From: Malurus cyaneus samueli
Lineage: Eukaryota; Chordata; Aves; Passeriformes; Maluridae
NCBI GenBank assembly: GCA_009741485.1
Contig: CM019236.1
Span: 57,833,020 to 57,897,019 of the forward strand
Direction of reading: 5' to 3'
DNA: 64,000 nt
Below are positions 24,613 through 37,800 of the stretch, in pieces; position 1 is the first letter of the stretch, and every line of letters begins with the position of its first letter. Below the pieces are notes generated by a model. That model was not told the DNA's origin, ran no database searches, and saw only the letters and a program-made list of their open reading frames with translations. Made by a program: the position numbers and the translations under genes.

Positions 24613-27600
24613 GGCTCTTTGTGTAATTATTTGAAATTCAATATTATGCGACCATTGGAAATATTGCTGCTTGGAAATCTACATGAAAATAGCGTAAACA
24701 CAACCTTGTCCAAGCTGTAATGGTTTTCTGAAGGATGAACTTCCAACATTATGTCAATGAGTTTGCAGATGGGGCCTTACCCTTATACCTGGGAGGTTTT
24801 GTTTTTTTTCCCAGAAAAAAAAAAAGCAAGTGCTTCTGTCATCAGCAGTACAGTTCATGAACAGTTTATGCTTATTTACCATGATTAAGTATTCATTATA
24901 GATTTGTTATCTTGCTACAACCAAGGTTTCATAAAAAAAAACAAACAAAACCTGCAGACTACTTAGCATTTCTCATAACTGGTCTCACAATTTATTTTCT
25001 TTTGACTCCAGATGTGATGTAGTTTTCTCTGAAAAGAAAGCACTTGTGTAGTGGAGTGATGCTTATAGTTACTTCCCAAGTTCTGTTCCAATGTACAGAG
25101 AACTTAACTAAATTTGCAATAACTGTGTTTACAGGACTCAGGATGGTTTGATTTCTTCTGTACTGTCTTCTTCCTTTTTACATTTAAATGACAGTAGCTA
25201 TGTACATGGATTATCCTGTGACAATATGCTATGCCACAACTACCTTGCCCGATTTGGAGTAGTGAGTATGGAGAAGTTTGATTCTCAAACTACATTTTTC
25301 AAAGGCGCTATGAGGAAATTCAGCTCTGAATTGTTACCCATCTCTACCCTGGAATAAAGGAAGTATGAAACTTAACCCTTTGGGTGCAGATAGGTACCCC
25401 ATGCCTGTCCTGTGAAAGTGGAAAACACCGGGAGAGGGTTAATGGCAGAAAAGGAGGTTGTCAAGTTTGTTGAGAAGTGTGAATCCGGAGGTTGTTTCAC
25501 TGACAGATATATCCTCCCAACAGGACAGCAGTGACATCTGGCTTGGTGTCACATCTGTTGTCCTGCCAGCTGACGTCAACAAGGGCAGAGTAAACAAGGA
25601 ATATCCCATGTGCACACGGCATATGACCAAGTAGGGAGGTAGGTAGAGGGAAGTTAATAAGTAATCTGGATTTAGCTTCAGGAAGGGTCTCTCTGAGAGG
25701 GAAACCATGACTGTCACCAAAAGTGAACTTGACTTTTGAAAGTGACGTATGGGAAATGTTCTTCCACTTGGGAAAATTTGTAATGGCCTAGTCCTTTGTT
25801 GAAAGGTGAGAGGAAATCCTGGAATGATAGGAAAACACGCCACGGAAGTGGCAGGAGCTGTATAATGAGAAAATAAGGGGAAGAATTCTCCTAGTGATAA
25901 TACAACCTGTTGATACCGGGGATAAGCAAAGTGACACGAGTGATGTGTAGCAGCACACAAACATTAGGGTAAGTCCTATGAAGTCTTCATTTCTCACTCC
26001 CAATGCTCTGTTGGCAGCTGGTACTAGAGCTGATGAAACTTTGATAAAACAAAATCCTGAGTCATCAATAGTCATCAGAGAGATTTTTGAGAAGATCTTC
26101 AGGGGAGTCATATAAATGGAATTATTTTTACAGTTTTTAATTAAGATTTTGGAAGCTTTTTACCTCTTCACAAATAATAATGGATTAGCATTTATAAATA
26201 TCAAAAGAGAGGAAATAAAAATACCATGGGCCATGCAGGGTATTGAGATGCATGGTAAACTGTATGTATGAGTGATTTGGAGTTTCAGGATTTGTCAGGA
26301 CCTTCCGGTGCCTCACCAGATATATTACTGAAGAAGAAATAATAATTAGTCATCTGAAGAATAATTGATGCATCACAAGTGATGCAGTGATGTTGCTGAC
26401 AGTTGAGTTCCTATCACTAGATTGCTCTTAGGAGTGTCATTTGGCATGACCCAGTACTGAAGTAATTAATTGCATAGTGGACTGCCGGTATGTGTGAGGC
26501 AAGCCGGCCAGATGATTCTTACTCCACAAGGAAAAATGCTTATCATAGGCCGGAGCTGTCAGAACTTGTTGTTGACTCGTACACATTTCTGGAAATCAAA
26601 TTCCCGTGGGTGGTAAGGATTGCTTAAGGCAGCCTGGTTTCATTGCAGTGTGAGGAGAGCCTGGTATGGACATGGCGCTACCTCCTGGCATAATTCCTTA
26701 ACCATCTCCTCTGTTAAAGTTCACAAGCATCTCTGAGACATCCTGTCATCAATTGTTTTGAAGGATCAGGTGATGCAAAAAGCATTGCCCAATGATTTAC
26801 TTCCAGTTTTGCATGGGCTGGGCTCTTCTATTCTTGTCTTGACTGCTGATTAATTTATTCCTCTAAAACACTGAAATAATACCAACCTCTGCAGGTTTAT
26901 TGGACTACTGGTTAATTAAGAAAAGTACAGCTTGTTTTCTCCCTATAATGGGCACATACTTGGATGTTGAGATGCAAATCATAGCATTAGCAAGGAAAAT
27001 AGAAGAAAATATAGCAGGTAGTAAAATGTGAGCCACCGTCTAAACTTCTAGCCCTATAATTATGTATGTTTTCTTTGTTTAGAAGTTCTTAGAAGTAAAT
27101 GTATGCTGGTAGTGCAAAACTAGGTGGTTGTTGGAATCATCAGCCTGGCTTACCAAGCTAATGAAAGTTTGATGAGTGACACAGACATTTTTTATTATCA
27201 AATGTTTAGGGATCTGCGCATGCAAACTGCCAGCATCTCACTTAAACCTCCTGCCTATCTTTTATTTGAAAGGTAATACAGTTTGAAGCTTTATGGAAAT
27301 GAAGGCATGAACTCTGCATACATGATCATCACAAACAGTGAATTTGTAAAGTAGGATTCCTAAACTTTGAAACAGTTGAAAATTCACTAGTACTTGAAGT
27401 GAGCTCTTTCTGTGGATTGATACCACAATTACAGACAAGTTACCTGTAACAGGCTAGAAATGAAATATTTGATCTGTTTCAGATAGCAGACATTTCTGTT
27501 GGAGCCTCTAAAATAGTTAAGATGAACTCACTTAGGAACTATCCTTTTTTTTTTCCCTGAAGTCAATGAGAAAATACCTATGTGTAATAATAGGGTAGTA

Positions 27601-28117
27601 TTCATAATTCAGTCATCAATAAGAAGCTTGAATTTGAGGATATCAAAACAGTAGCCAAAGAATTTTAAGGTTTCACCTGAATGTCTCCTTGCATTTGTCT
27701 CAGGCATAACTTTAGATACCCAGATTGAGAGGGTCTGATGTACTCTTGTGTTTTGAAAACAGCACCAAATATTTTAGTATTTTTCTTTAAACTGCAACAC
27801 AGAAGACCATGTTTTTGTACAAAACAAAACAAAAAAAAAAAAACAAAAAAAAAGGATTATGCCTGTTACAGAATGGCAGTACTCATTTGAAATCTCTCTT
27901 TTTAGTACAGTATTTAGGACAAGAGGACAGGACCCTCAGGATTGTAATACTTTTTCTTGTTGCAGTTTACCTAATCTTGTTTGGGCATGTATACCATGTT
28001 TCACATCAACTATCTGTGAAAAGTACCTATGGTTCACTTATTACTATCCTATCAGCATTGAAACTTGTAGCATTTATTCATCTGTACTGACAAAGGTACA
28101 TATGTAACAGTTTGGGC

Positions 28118-28207
28118 GTTTTTTTGTTTGGTTTTTGTTTGTTTGTTTGTTTGTTTGTGGGTTTTTTTTTTTTTGTTTGTTTTTGTTTTTTTTTTTTTTT
28201 TTTTTTG
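28118..28207. repeat. T-rich / (TTTG)n simple repeat
   Basis: TTTG units followed by poly-T runs of up to about 23 bases. Low complexity, non-coding. Confidence 0.85.
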
Positions 28208-29276
28208 TCATGACTGTATCTCCTGACTATTATGGTGGTTTTAGGGTTATTTGCTATCACCGGCATGAGAGCTGATGTGACCTCTGACTGTCAGCAACAA
28301 TAACTCGAGGTTATTCACTGTAAAAGTAAGGGAATTGCTGCCAGAACGATCAAACTGCTTGGCTTTGTGGGTCTGTTTTGGAGATGGATGCTGTTGGCTC
28401 TGTCAGACACAGTGGAAGCTTCCACCAACTTCTCAGAGAGAGCTACCCATAGCACTCCCACCACCAAAACCTTGCTGTGCAAACCCAATGCAAAGTGGGA
28501 ATACCTGTGAGATGTATGTCAAATGAAATAAAGCCATGAGTCTTGGGCAAAAGGTAAAAAGTCCTTACAATGTTTTTGATAATATTAGAGAAAAGCAGAA
28601 TAATCTCAAACCTTCCATTTCCAAAAAATAAGCCACATAAAACCAGACTATTTCTATTCTTTTAAGCAATGGCAGATTTACTTTTGCCTTCATGACAAAG
28701 GTTTTAGAAGTTTTTCTCTGGAAATGGCTAATATCCTCAAAAGATAATAACCCTTCAGTAGGGCTTAGTCTTCCTGACAATAAGTTAGTGATAGAACCTT
28801 CCCGAATGAAATGGGCTTGTACCTGCATTATTTAGAGAAAAGTAATAATACAATCTTTATGTTATAAAACTCTAATCCTATGCTTTGAAAAGATCACGAG
28901 GAATTTGCCAAAATGTCTAGAAAGATGCAAGCTGTATTGCTATAATCTTATTATTTTAAAAAAATAGTTGCATTAAGGTTTAAGGCATCCCAAAACTATG
29001 TAGCAGCTGAAACCTCAGAGCACAATACTGTGTTTCAGCAGAAAAGTTTCCCTTTTCTTTACAGTTTCTGTAGTACTTCAATTGCATTTGGGTATTTGTA
29101 GTTCTGACATTATAATGTCTCCTTTCAAGAAAAAAATTGAATTTTGGATCACCACATCTATCTGGTTGCTTCTTTCTCGTCCTCATGACTGCAACTAGGT
29201 CTAGGAAGACAAAGCACAAGGTAGCGTCCATCTGTTACTTCAAAAAAAATCCACATTAGCAGATGACTAGTAGTGG

Positions 29277-29427
29277 AAAAAAAAAAAAAAAACCAAAAAA
29301 AAAAACAACAACAAAAAAAGAAACCGAAAGTGAAACCAAAACCAATCCCAAACAAAAAACCACACCCAAACAACAACCAAAACACAACCAAACAAAAAAT
29401 CAACACCTGCACAACCCCCGCCCCCAT
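29277..29427. repeat. A/C-rich low-complexity tract
   Basis: About 150 bp of mainly A and C on the plus strand, from A-runs through CAAAA and CCAAA units to a C-rich end. It has few G or T. It yields Lys/Thr-rich and Phe/Val/Gly-rich open frames on the two strands that are compositional artefacts. Confidence 0.8.
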
Positions 29428-30377
29428 AGCACTCACCCACGATGCTGTCTGAATGCTGTTGGACATTCCTGTCCCTTGCCACTCCAGGTGTCTGGCAGTT
29501 TAGGACTCTCTCTAGAGGCCAGAATTAAAAGTGTGCTCAGCTTCCTGGCTATGTAGAGAATTCTATGTGCCTTTAATGAGAACAGAGCATGTGGTTCTAA
29601 GGAAGGGTAAGGTATATGCTTTAGTCTTTAAATGGAGATAAGGACCTCTGCCAAAATCCTGGTGGTGTTGTCAGGCCAGATTTGTCCAAAATGTCATTTA
29701 GAAGTGGAGATTTGGGGGAGGTGGGAAGAGGGGGAATAGGGTGTGGCAGGGAACAACTTGTGAGTATGGAAGCACAGAAGTTCACACAGCCTGCACCTGT
29801 CTCTCTTCATCTCTGCAGTCTCCAGCTCTCACTGTAATGTGCGTGCAAATTAGTCCAAATAATGAACCTAGAGCTTTACAGCAATTAGCCTGACAATGAG
29901 TTAGGGTTTCTTAACCTCCAGCACACCAAATGACATTTTTGGCAGGTTCCAAGGCATTACATTCCTTGTTGCTCTTTGAGATAGCTTAATTTTAGTTGAA
30001 ATTAGAGCAATAAATGAGACACTATAACAGACAGTAACTGTTCTGTTCAGTATTTTTTCTCCTGGGGCCTAAATGGAAATTACCTGAAAGAGAATGAATA
30101 AGATAAAGAACCCTACTCCTAGAACTGAAACTAGACCTTCACAGTGGCAAAATACAGAGTTATCACTACTTAACCTTTGTAATTTGATAAGTTTTTAATG
30201 AGATATGTTTTGGAGTTTTGTTTGGCTTTTTTTTTTGGAGGGGAGAGGTGTTTAATTCTGTTAATACAAAAGCATTTTACCATTAGTAATCCTATTGACT
30301 GTAGATCTTTTCTTCACAGAGCTACTGCTTTAGTAGCTGTAGCTCTGAGATTTGTTAGTCTGTGACTGGAAATATGT

Positions 30378-30936
30378 TGTAGTTCGACCTCAGCCAGCAG
30401 TCGTCATGCCCCAGGCAACTGCTTGCTCACTGCTCCACCCTCAGGACTGGAGAGAGAATCAGAAAAGTAAAGGCTAAAAACCGCATGGGGTGAGATAAAG
30501 ACAGTTTAACAGGGAAAGTAAAAATCGCAACATAAGCAAAACAAAGTAAGGAATTAATTCCCTGGTCCCCACGGCCAGGCAAGTGTTCAAGAGAGCAGGG
30601 CCCCTTCACACCAAGTGTTGGCTTGGGAAGAAAAACATCATCACCCCAAATGTCTCTCCTTTCTCCTTCTTCCCTCCACATTATGTACTGAGCATGATGA
30701 TCTGGAAAATCCCTTTGGTCAGTTTGGGTCTCCAGTTCTGGCTGTGACTCCCCCCAGTCTCCCCTTACCACTGTGGCAGCACAGAGAGCAGAAAAGGCCT
30801 TGGCTCTGTGTGAACTCTGCTCAGAAATAGCAACCATTTCTGTATTGCAAACCCTCTGTTCAGCACAAATCCAAAACACAGCCCCATAATAACCACTGTG
30901 GGGAAAATTACCTCAACCCCAGCTGAAACCAGGGCA
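30378..30936 (-). mobile_element. Solo ERV LTR
   Basis: The plus strand is the reverse complement of a common avian endogenous-retrovirus LTR. At the right it ends with 'CCCCAGCTGAAACCAGGGCA'-like sequence, the complement of the TG start of the LTR. Internal blocks include 'GAGATAAAGACAGTTTAA', 'TACTGAGCATGATG', 'TCCCTTTGGTCAGTTTGGGT', 'AAATCCAAAACACAGC' and 'GACCTCAGCCAGCAG'. No gag, pol or env sequence flanks it. Flanking bases do not give a clear target duplication. The LTR contributes no gene. Confidence 0.75.
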
Positions 30937-33493
30937 GAATGCTGTGCTCCTTCTTAAGGGAAAGCGATGTTACAAGGGAGCTTGGTTTACTGATCCTGAG
31001 TCAGCTATATTGGTAGTAAAATATATTTTCCCTAATTGATTTGACATCAAAAAAGTCCAGTGGGCTTAATCTTTGACATGCTTTAACCAAGAATTTGGTT
31101 CAGTTTTTTATATTTGTGTTTATGCTTACAGGAATACTTTGCTATCTCATTGTAGAGAGGGGCCCCAAATCTGTGTGACAATTATTGCTCCAGATTATAA
31201 TGCACACAAATGAATCCTCTAGAGCAGATGCGAAAATCACAGAGCTCTTTTTTTTTTTTTTTTTTTAATTTATTTAGTAGCGTGAACAAAGAAATACTGA
31301 AAAAAAAAGTTTGAAATCGGGACACTTATTTGTCAATACCAAGGCATAAGCGTTGCTGCTTTTACCGTCGTCCTCGCGTTTCTCTCTCGACAAAGCTTAC
31401 CTTGCAACGCCAGGTGTCACTGTAACAAAGTGAAAGAGTTTGGTTGGGTGTTAAATTGGCAGCGCTCGGCGATGCACCAGGCTGCGTGTCCCGAAAGGGC
31501 TCTGTCACCATTCCCCAGAGCTGCCTGGTCGCCTTTTGTCTCATAGAAACGCAGCTCCCCTTGACCTGTGCACTGAGCTGCGACCCGGGCCATCCCATCC
31601 ACACTTCAAGCAAGTTTCCGAGGGCAGGAGGCAGGGATCCAGGGCAGAGCCTGAGCTGGAAATCCTGCTTTTAATGGGAAGTTGGGTTTCAGGGAAAGTT
31701 TACAAGTCCATACATCCCAGCTTGGTTAGCCTACCTGCAGCTGCAGTAGCACAAATAGGCAAGTGCTGATTTTGCAAAAGTCAGAGCTAGCGACCTCACA
31801 CAGTAAAGTGAGCAACTAATTAATTACTTAGAATACACACATAGACACACACAAAACCCCAAAAGAAATAATAAAAATGGAGTGGACACTGCACAAACCA
31901 CACATCAGTTACAAAAATCAAAGGATCACACATTGCTACATTGAGCTCAGCTCATTAATTTCCTCAGAAAACTTGGAAAATCTGGTGTTGACTTGTTGAC
32001 AGGGAAAGAAGCCTGAAAATGAAAAAAGTATTGCCACCAAATTTAGTCCTGGACTCTCACTTTCCACAGCAACTTCTCAGGAGAACTCCTGAGCTGCATG
32101 TTGAGAGGGCACAGAGGTATGTGTCAGGAACAGCACAATTCTTACTTTTCTCTTTAGTTAGCTGGAAACAAGAGTGGTTGGAAAAAAGCTAGTCTGCCTT
32201 CCTATGATGCATTTCTTCTCAAAAATCACCTGCTTATTTGCCTGCCGTGACTGAGAGCCAGGTGCTCACACAGCTGCTTGCTCATGGCCTTCTCACTGCA
32301 GCATGGGAGAAGGCAGAAGAAAGGATAGGAGATTTGTGAGATAATTACAGCTCAATAGAGACAGCAAATAGAGAGCCAACCCTCACCCTAATCCTAACCC
32401 TAAAAATAAAAAAGCAAAGTAAAAAAATGTGTGTTTGGGCAGTGCAAATAAAAAGAGAAATTGACTTGTCACTTCCAGGAGCTGTTTATTTGCTACCAGA
32501 AGAGCAGGATTTGCCATGGGTAACATTTGTGGGCTGCTGTGAAGAAAGTCACCTCCATCCCAGACAGACCCAATACATCCACACACTGAATATGCTTTCT
32601 GAAGTGTTTCGGTGTCACAGCAAAACCAGCTCTGAGTGCCAAAAGTATAAATTGTTGTAAAACTTTCAATACAGACCTTTGTTGACACACACTGAACAAA
32701 TTTGTAAGAAACTATATCAACATACACCTGGGGTTCAATGCGTACTGATCTAATGAAATGTTTCCCTCTCACTGGAAGTCAGTCACTGAGTTCACTAGGG
32801 GGTAAAATATACGATAAGCAGATCTTTTCTTGAAAGATTTGAACCTGTATTTTAAAAAGAATTAATGTCTTCTTCCATAGTTAGCTATTTGAAGACTGTC
32901 AACAAAAAACAAACCGTGAGGTGTTACATATTTTAAAACTGGGTTATTTGGAATAATTTAATTTTGTAAATAGCAGGGGGTTTGTCTTTTTCCTTCTTTT
33001 GGAGGTTCCTCAGTCCCTAAACCTTAGTGAGTGTCTATATGTGTGTGTGATCTGGAGAAGAGTTTGAGAGTGGTCATGAGAGGAATGAGGTATGGTCATG
33101 AGGGATGAGAATAGAGACCTGGAAACTACTTGTTGGCCAACTCCTCCTCAGAGATTTTCAGAGCTTCTTCTTATCTCTTTCACAATTAATTTCATACTTT
33201 GATCTTCAGCAGATAACCCTGTGCATGAGAGCATTCAAATCCATGCCAGCATAGGTTGTTTTATTTGGATTAAAGGTCTGGGAAACTATAGAGCAGCTTT
33301 AAGAGTAGCACTGCATAAGAATTTTGTCTCTGAACTACTAAAGTATTTTCTGAGACATATGGAATTGTTCATTTTTCTCAGATGTCCCATTTCTTTGATT
33401 GGATTAATTTCTTTTTCCTAGTAGTTGGTACAGTACTGTGTTTTGGATTTATGTTTTAAAAAGAAAGAGTAATTTAAAGGGTTTGAAGAGTCA
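30937..33493. other. Intergenic, no gene recognised
   Basis: Contains a poly-T run near 31248-31266 and a short telomere-like array at 32378-32404. Open frames of up to 129 codons have no recognisable similarity. Confidence 0.55.
32378..32404 (-). repeat. Short interstitial telomere-like repeat
   Basis: About four degenerate CCCTAA units on the plus strand (two exact and two with single changes), in AT-rich DNA. It is too short to show a chromosome fusion. Confidence 0.6.
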
Positions 33494-33737
33494 TGGTTTA
33501 ACCCCAACCAGCAATTAAGCTCCACAGAGCCACTGGCTTATTCCGCTCTGATATCATATGGTCTGGAATGTCCCTTTGGTCAGCTGGGGCCAGCTGTCCT
33601 GGAGGTGTCCCTTCCCCCCAGCCTCCCCCTGGTGGAGTTGGGTCAGAAGCAGACAAGACCTGGTTCTGTGTAAGCACTGCATCAAATCCAGACTGTTTAA
33701 AAATCAGTGAAAATCTCAGTATCAAATATAATGGCAC
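33494..33737 (-). mobile_element. Truncated ERV LTR, same family as 30378-30936
   Basis: Shares with that LTR, in the same orientation, 'TGGTTTAACCCCAACCAGCA', 'TCCCTTTGGTCAGCTGGG', 'CCCCCAGCCTCCCC' and 'GTGTAAGCACTGC' blocks. About half of the consensus, including the middle, is missing. No internal retroviral sequence adjoins it. Confidence 0.7.
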
Positions 33738-34033
33738 CTGGATCTGACATTTTTAAAGCTCTGCTGTGCTAAAGGTGATTTTGAACATGGAGACATTTTG
33801 TTGTAGGTGCTCAGATCAAAACTTGCTCCTGCTGAGAAGACCCTGTGGGCCTCATGGGATCTCACTATGATGTGCTGATTCACAGAGGTGTGCACAAATG
33901 CTGTTTATCCAAACTGGTGACACAGAAGCTGTTTTGAAAAACGACTGTAGCAATGTCCATTTCGGATGGGAAATTTTCTTGGTGGAAAGACTGTCATTCA
34001 TGAGGAGGTCTTAAGTCTCAAATAAGGTAGATT

Positions 34034-34856
34034 TGTGTTGTGGGTTGAAAATTCTTCTTCTTTTTTCCTTTTTCTTTGGGAATTTTTTTTTCCCATTTGT
34101 TGCTGGGATACCTTGATGGCCGAGTCATCCTGTTAATGGCCGGGTGATTGAAGGAACAATGAACCTATGGCCACAACCTAAATGGTGGGAGACAGTTTTG
34201 GTGGTGGGGGGGGGATTGGAGTTTCGGTTTTTTGTTTTTTATCTTCGCCATTTTTCGCGGAGAGGGGGTCCTGCTGGCGGCACCGTGGTTTGCTCTCCTG
34301 TGCCTTGCCTAGGATTCCAGCTTCAGGAGGGTGAACTCTGCTCCATCCCGTCTCGCAGCCGGGGATTCTGCTCGTCTCTTTTGAGGTCCTGGGTTTCTTG
34401 CTGTCCAGAAGAGCACCGCGTTTTCGCTGTGAGTTTTGCAGAGAAACTTTTCTCCATACACCTCTGCCATTTTGTATCGATCATCGCAGCTGCGGAGATC
34501 TTAGCTAGCTGGACCCGCGCCATCATGTCCCTCTGCAGCCCGAGAATATTGCTACCTCCTCTCTACGCTGGGAGCAAAGCCTGCTTTGGACTGTAACTCA
34601 CCAAGGGAGGTGTCGTGAAGGTGTTACTGGGTTTGTGGCTGATTTGGTGTGCTATTTATGTTACTTGTTTCACCTTGTTATATATATATATTAGTAAAAA
34701 CTGTTATTCCTTTTTACCCATATTCCTGCCTGAAAGCCCTGTTTTTTTTTTTTTTTTTTCCAAAGCTATAATAATTCGGAGGGAAGGGGGGGGTCATGCC
34801 ACCACTCCAAGGGTCCCTGCCTTCATTAGCAATACTTGTCTTTCCGAACTGGGACA
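34034..34856 (+). mobile_element. Solo ERV LTR, unrelated family
   Basis: An 823-bp segment bounded by TGTGTTGTGGGTTG and a terminal GGGACA. It contains a GC- and CpG-richer central block (about 34240-34570) unlike the AT-rich flanks. Next come an AT-rich segment with a T run (34742-34759) and the 'ATAATAATTCGGAGGGA' block typical of a passerine LTR family. The open frames of up to 150 codons inside it are not genes. There is no internal retroviral sequence on either side and no convincing target duplication, so it is either a solo LTR with slightly misjudged ends or an old copy. Confidence 0.7.
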
Positions 34857-37800
34857 ATTTGGGAGTGAAACTCTTTCCAGCCCAGCAAATAATTGTCATT
34901 CCTGTTCATCCCTAAAGCTAATTCTCCGACCCAAATCTTGGGAGCTGGGGGATGCATCTTTCATGAAATGGTGTAAGACAGGTGGGCAGAGAGCAGTGGG
35001 ATAAGACAGCTATCAGCAGTTCTTTAATTTTTCTAGACCCTTCTCAGGCAGTGCTAAAGATTTCAAACATCCCTCCTCTGCTAACTTGACTGTTTTTTGA
35101 CTCTGATGGTATTTTGTGCATTGAACACAAAATAGATGAAATTTAACAGCATCTGTTAAATCTTCTCTAAATTCCCCCATAAGTTTTTGTTGCAAATTTA
35201 AATGATTTCTATGGTAACAGCAGAAAAGTGTTTCTAAATTTGTAACATCATACTGTGGGTGGGCATCAGTGCTCTTCTCTGCTGAAAGATATTTGCAATT
35301 GAACAATTATAGGTAAAGTCTAAGATTTACTTAAAACAGATGAGATGTTTTAGTTTTTAGAGCAGATACAGAAGTTAAAAAGTTCATTTTTGTTCACAAT
35401 TTAGCTCATGAATCACTTGCCTTGGCTGCAGTAAATGTGACTGGATTAGCTGTACCTGCAATGTTCAGGTGTTAAGAACTCTTCCTTTATATAATGTAAA
35501 TAATGAAATGTCAAAATCAAAGGTCTGGTCACCATCACAGCTGATGACTTCACTGTGGTTTTATCATGAATTACAATGTGAGTGTCTATAATTAAATACC
35601 AAATCAAGAGCATGAAATGAAAACACACTTGAAAGCTACAGGTTTCATAATACTGTTCTGATTGAATAACAGTACTAATATTGAATTAAATGAGGTAAAA
35701 CTCATTTTTGTTATCACTCAAAAAACTTAAGGACTCTTGACACCTTGTCTAAGTAGCCATATTCCTAATGCTTTTTGAAATGGATAAGGAATTAATACTG
35801 GGTCTGTATTAAAAGTTGAAAATAATTTTTTTTCCTGAGGAGTATTTTAATTTGATCCACAGTGTTTCCTGAGTTTCAAATGGCTCTGCAGTAAAAGGTA
35901 CAGGCCATCACACAAGTCAATTGTATATGGAACAAAGTAGAATGCATGGATATAGAACAAAACATGTTCTGTGAAGAGATGGAATACAGTGCTCTAGGAG
36001 CTGGATATTACATTGCAAAATCATTTCTTGCTGCAAGGTCTTGCTGGTGTACATAAAACAACACAGATGCATAGAATGGTTTGGGGTGGAAGGAACCTTA
36101 AAGATCATATTCCAGACCCCCTGATACAGACAGGGACATCTTCCTCTCGAACTACCAGCAATTTTCCTTCCCAGTTAGGAGTGAGTGGGTGAACAAATGG
36201 ATAGGAAGAACAAATAATGTCCTTTCTTTAGCCATTACATAAAAAGTAATAAACAGAAATATTGTTTTCAGTAACGTTTTCTTAATCATATATTTCAGAC
36301 ATTGACGTCCTTACTAGCAATTTCTTTTCCTGTTATGAAGAGAGCCACAAGGACAAACGCATCAATGCAGAAGGTCTAGAAAATACTCCATGCATCACAA
36401 AATGCTTGCTTTAAGAGCCTAAATACTACCCTGGGCCTTCTGCAGGCAGACAAATGGATTCTTAATTCATCTTCTGAAAAAGAAAAATCAAATCTATTTT
36501 TGTGCCACTTTAAAAAACCCCAACAAACGAACCAACTAAATTTTACTCTAACTTGGTCAGTTCATTTTTTTTCCTCCTGATATCAGTTCCTCTCTTTTAC
36601 AATTGCTGTTTGCAGAGTGCAGGAATTAATCGCTCTGATTGTTGTCTGTGGTGCTTCACATTGAATGCAGCCCTCTTCCTTTGATCAGTTTTACTGAAGT
36701 GGGTCCAACTTGGAACACCATCTAGTTTCGATAAGGCAGGCCAGTTTAAAGATATAAATGATACATTCTCTCCCTGTTTCTGGCTTAGAAGCAAGTAACC
36801 ATGGTGACTTCAAAAGCTTAACTTCTACATAGATTCTGAGATTGTCATCTGCCACAGCTTTTGTCCTTCCTTAACCCCCCCCCAAAGGATTACCTTGCCA
36901 GAATAACTCCGTTACTCTATAAAGTGATGCCAATAGCTAAACTTCTTACAAAAATTCGGCCTAGCTCCAAACTGCTGTCCTTGTATCACACAACAGGTTA
37001 TCTCTAATCTCATATCTACAGGGCAGTCCTGATGACAAACTAGAAAAAAAGCTGGCTAACCAAGTCCAAAGGACATTCTCCATATGCAAGATAAGACTTT
37101 CACAAACTCCCCTGTGCCTGGTCTGTGCTGGCTCCTTGACACATGAATCTTGCTGTTGTGATATGTGCAGCTCACAGAGCTGGTCCAGGGTCAGACAGCG
37201 CTCAGCAGGTTTTATCCAAACTGAGAAGTGTCTCCAGGATCACCACCGTGCTTGGAGTGCAGCTTGGAAGGGCCAGGAGGGAGTCAGTGCCCAGAGGGAG
37301 AGAGAATGGGGACCACTGGGGGTGAGAGGAGTCCCTTGTCCCCAAGCGCCCAGAGCACTGCCACCACCACCAGCCACTCCAAGCAGCCCCTCCCCAGCAA
37401 GGGGCACCATCTCACTTCATTAGGGCTTTCTTGGCCAGTGAGGTGTCATCCTAACACTGACAGCTTATCCCCCAAGAGTTATTCTTCTGTAGGCCTGGTA
37501 TTTACAGCATGTACATCAGCCTGGATTGTGCATGGTCACCACAAAAAATCGCAGCCTGATTGCCACGTCTTTTGTCCTGCTATAAAAGCGTGAAGATGGC
37601 TATATCTCATCAACAGATGAGCTTTATTACATTAAAATGAATATATCCATAAATGATATAAATCCCATGAAGGAATGTCTACTGGTGAAATGCTCTGTTT
37701 ACAGGAAGTGCTCTCAGATATATCCCCTCATGGGGCTCTGACTGACGAAACTGGAGCAGCAATTGTTCCACCCGATGAGCTGGTCTAGGATCATTGTGAT

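Larger units (their letters stand above)
24631..30377. other. Intergenic, no gene recognised
   Basis: AT-rich DNA downstream of C9orf85. It contains simple repeats near 27828-27853 (A-rich), 28118-28207 (T/TTTG) and 29277-29427 (A/C-rich), and a small segment bounded by TTAACCCT and AGGGTTAA at 25372-25442. A 173-codon minus-strand open frame at 25439-25960 has no recognisable similarity. Confidence 0.6.

Noticed and set aside
25439..25960. 173-codon minus-strand frame
   Set aside because: No recognisable domain, splice context or promoter; plausible by chance in DNA of this length.
34144..34596. 150-codon plus-strand frame
   Set aside because: It lies inside an LTR and has no recognisable protein similarity.
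30378..34856. A complete provirus between LTRs
   Set aside because: The LTRs differ in family and orientation, and no gag, pol or env-like sequence lies between them.
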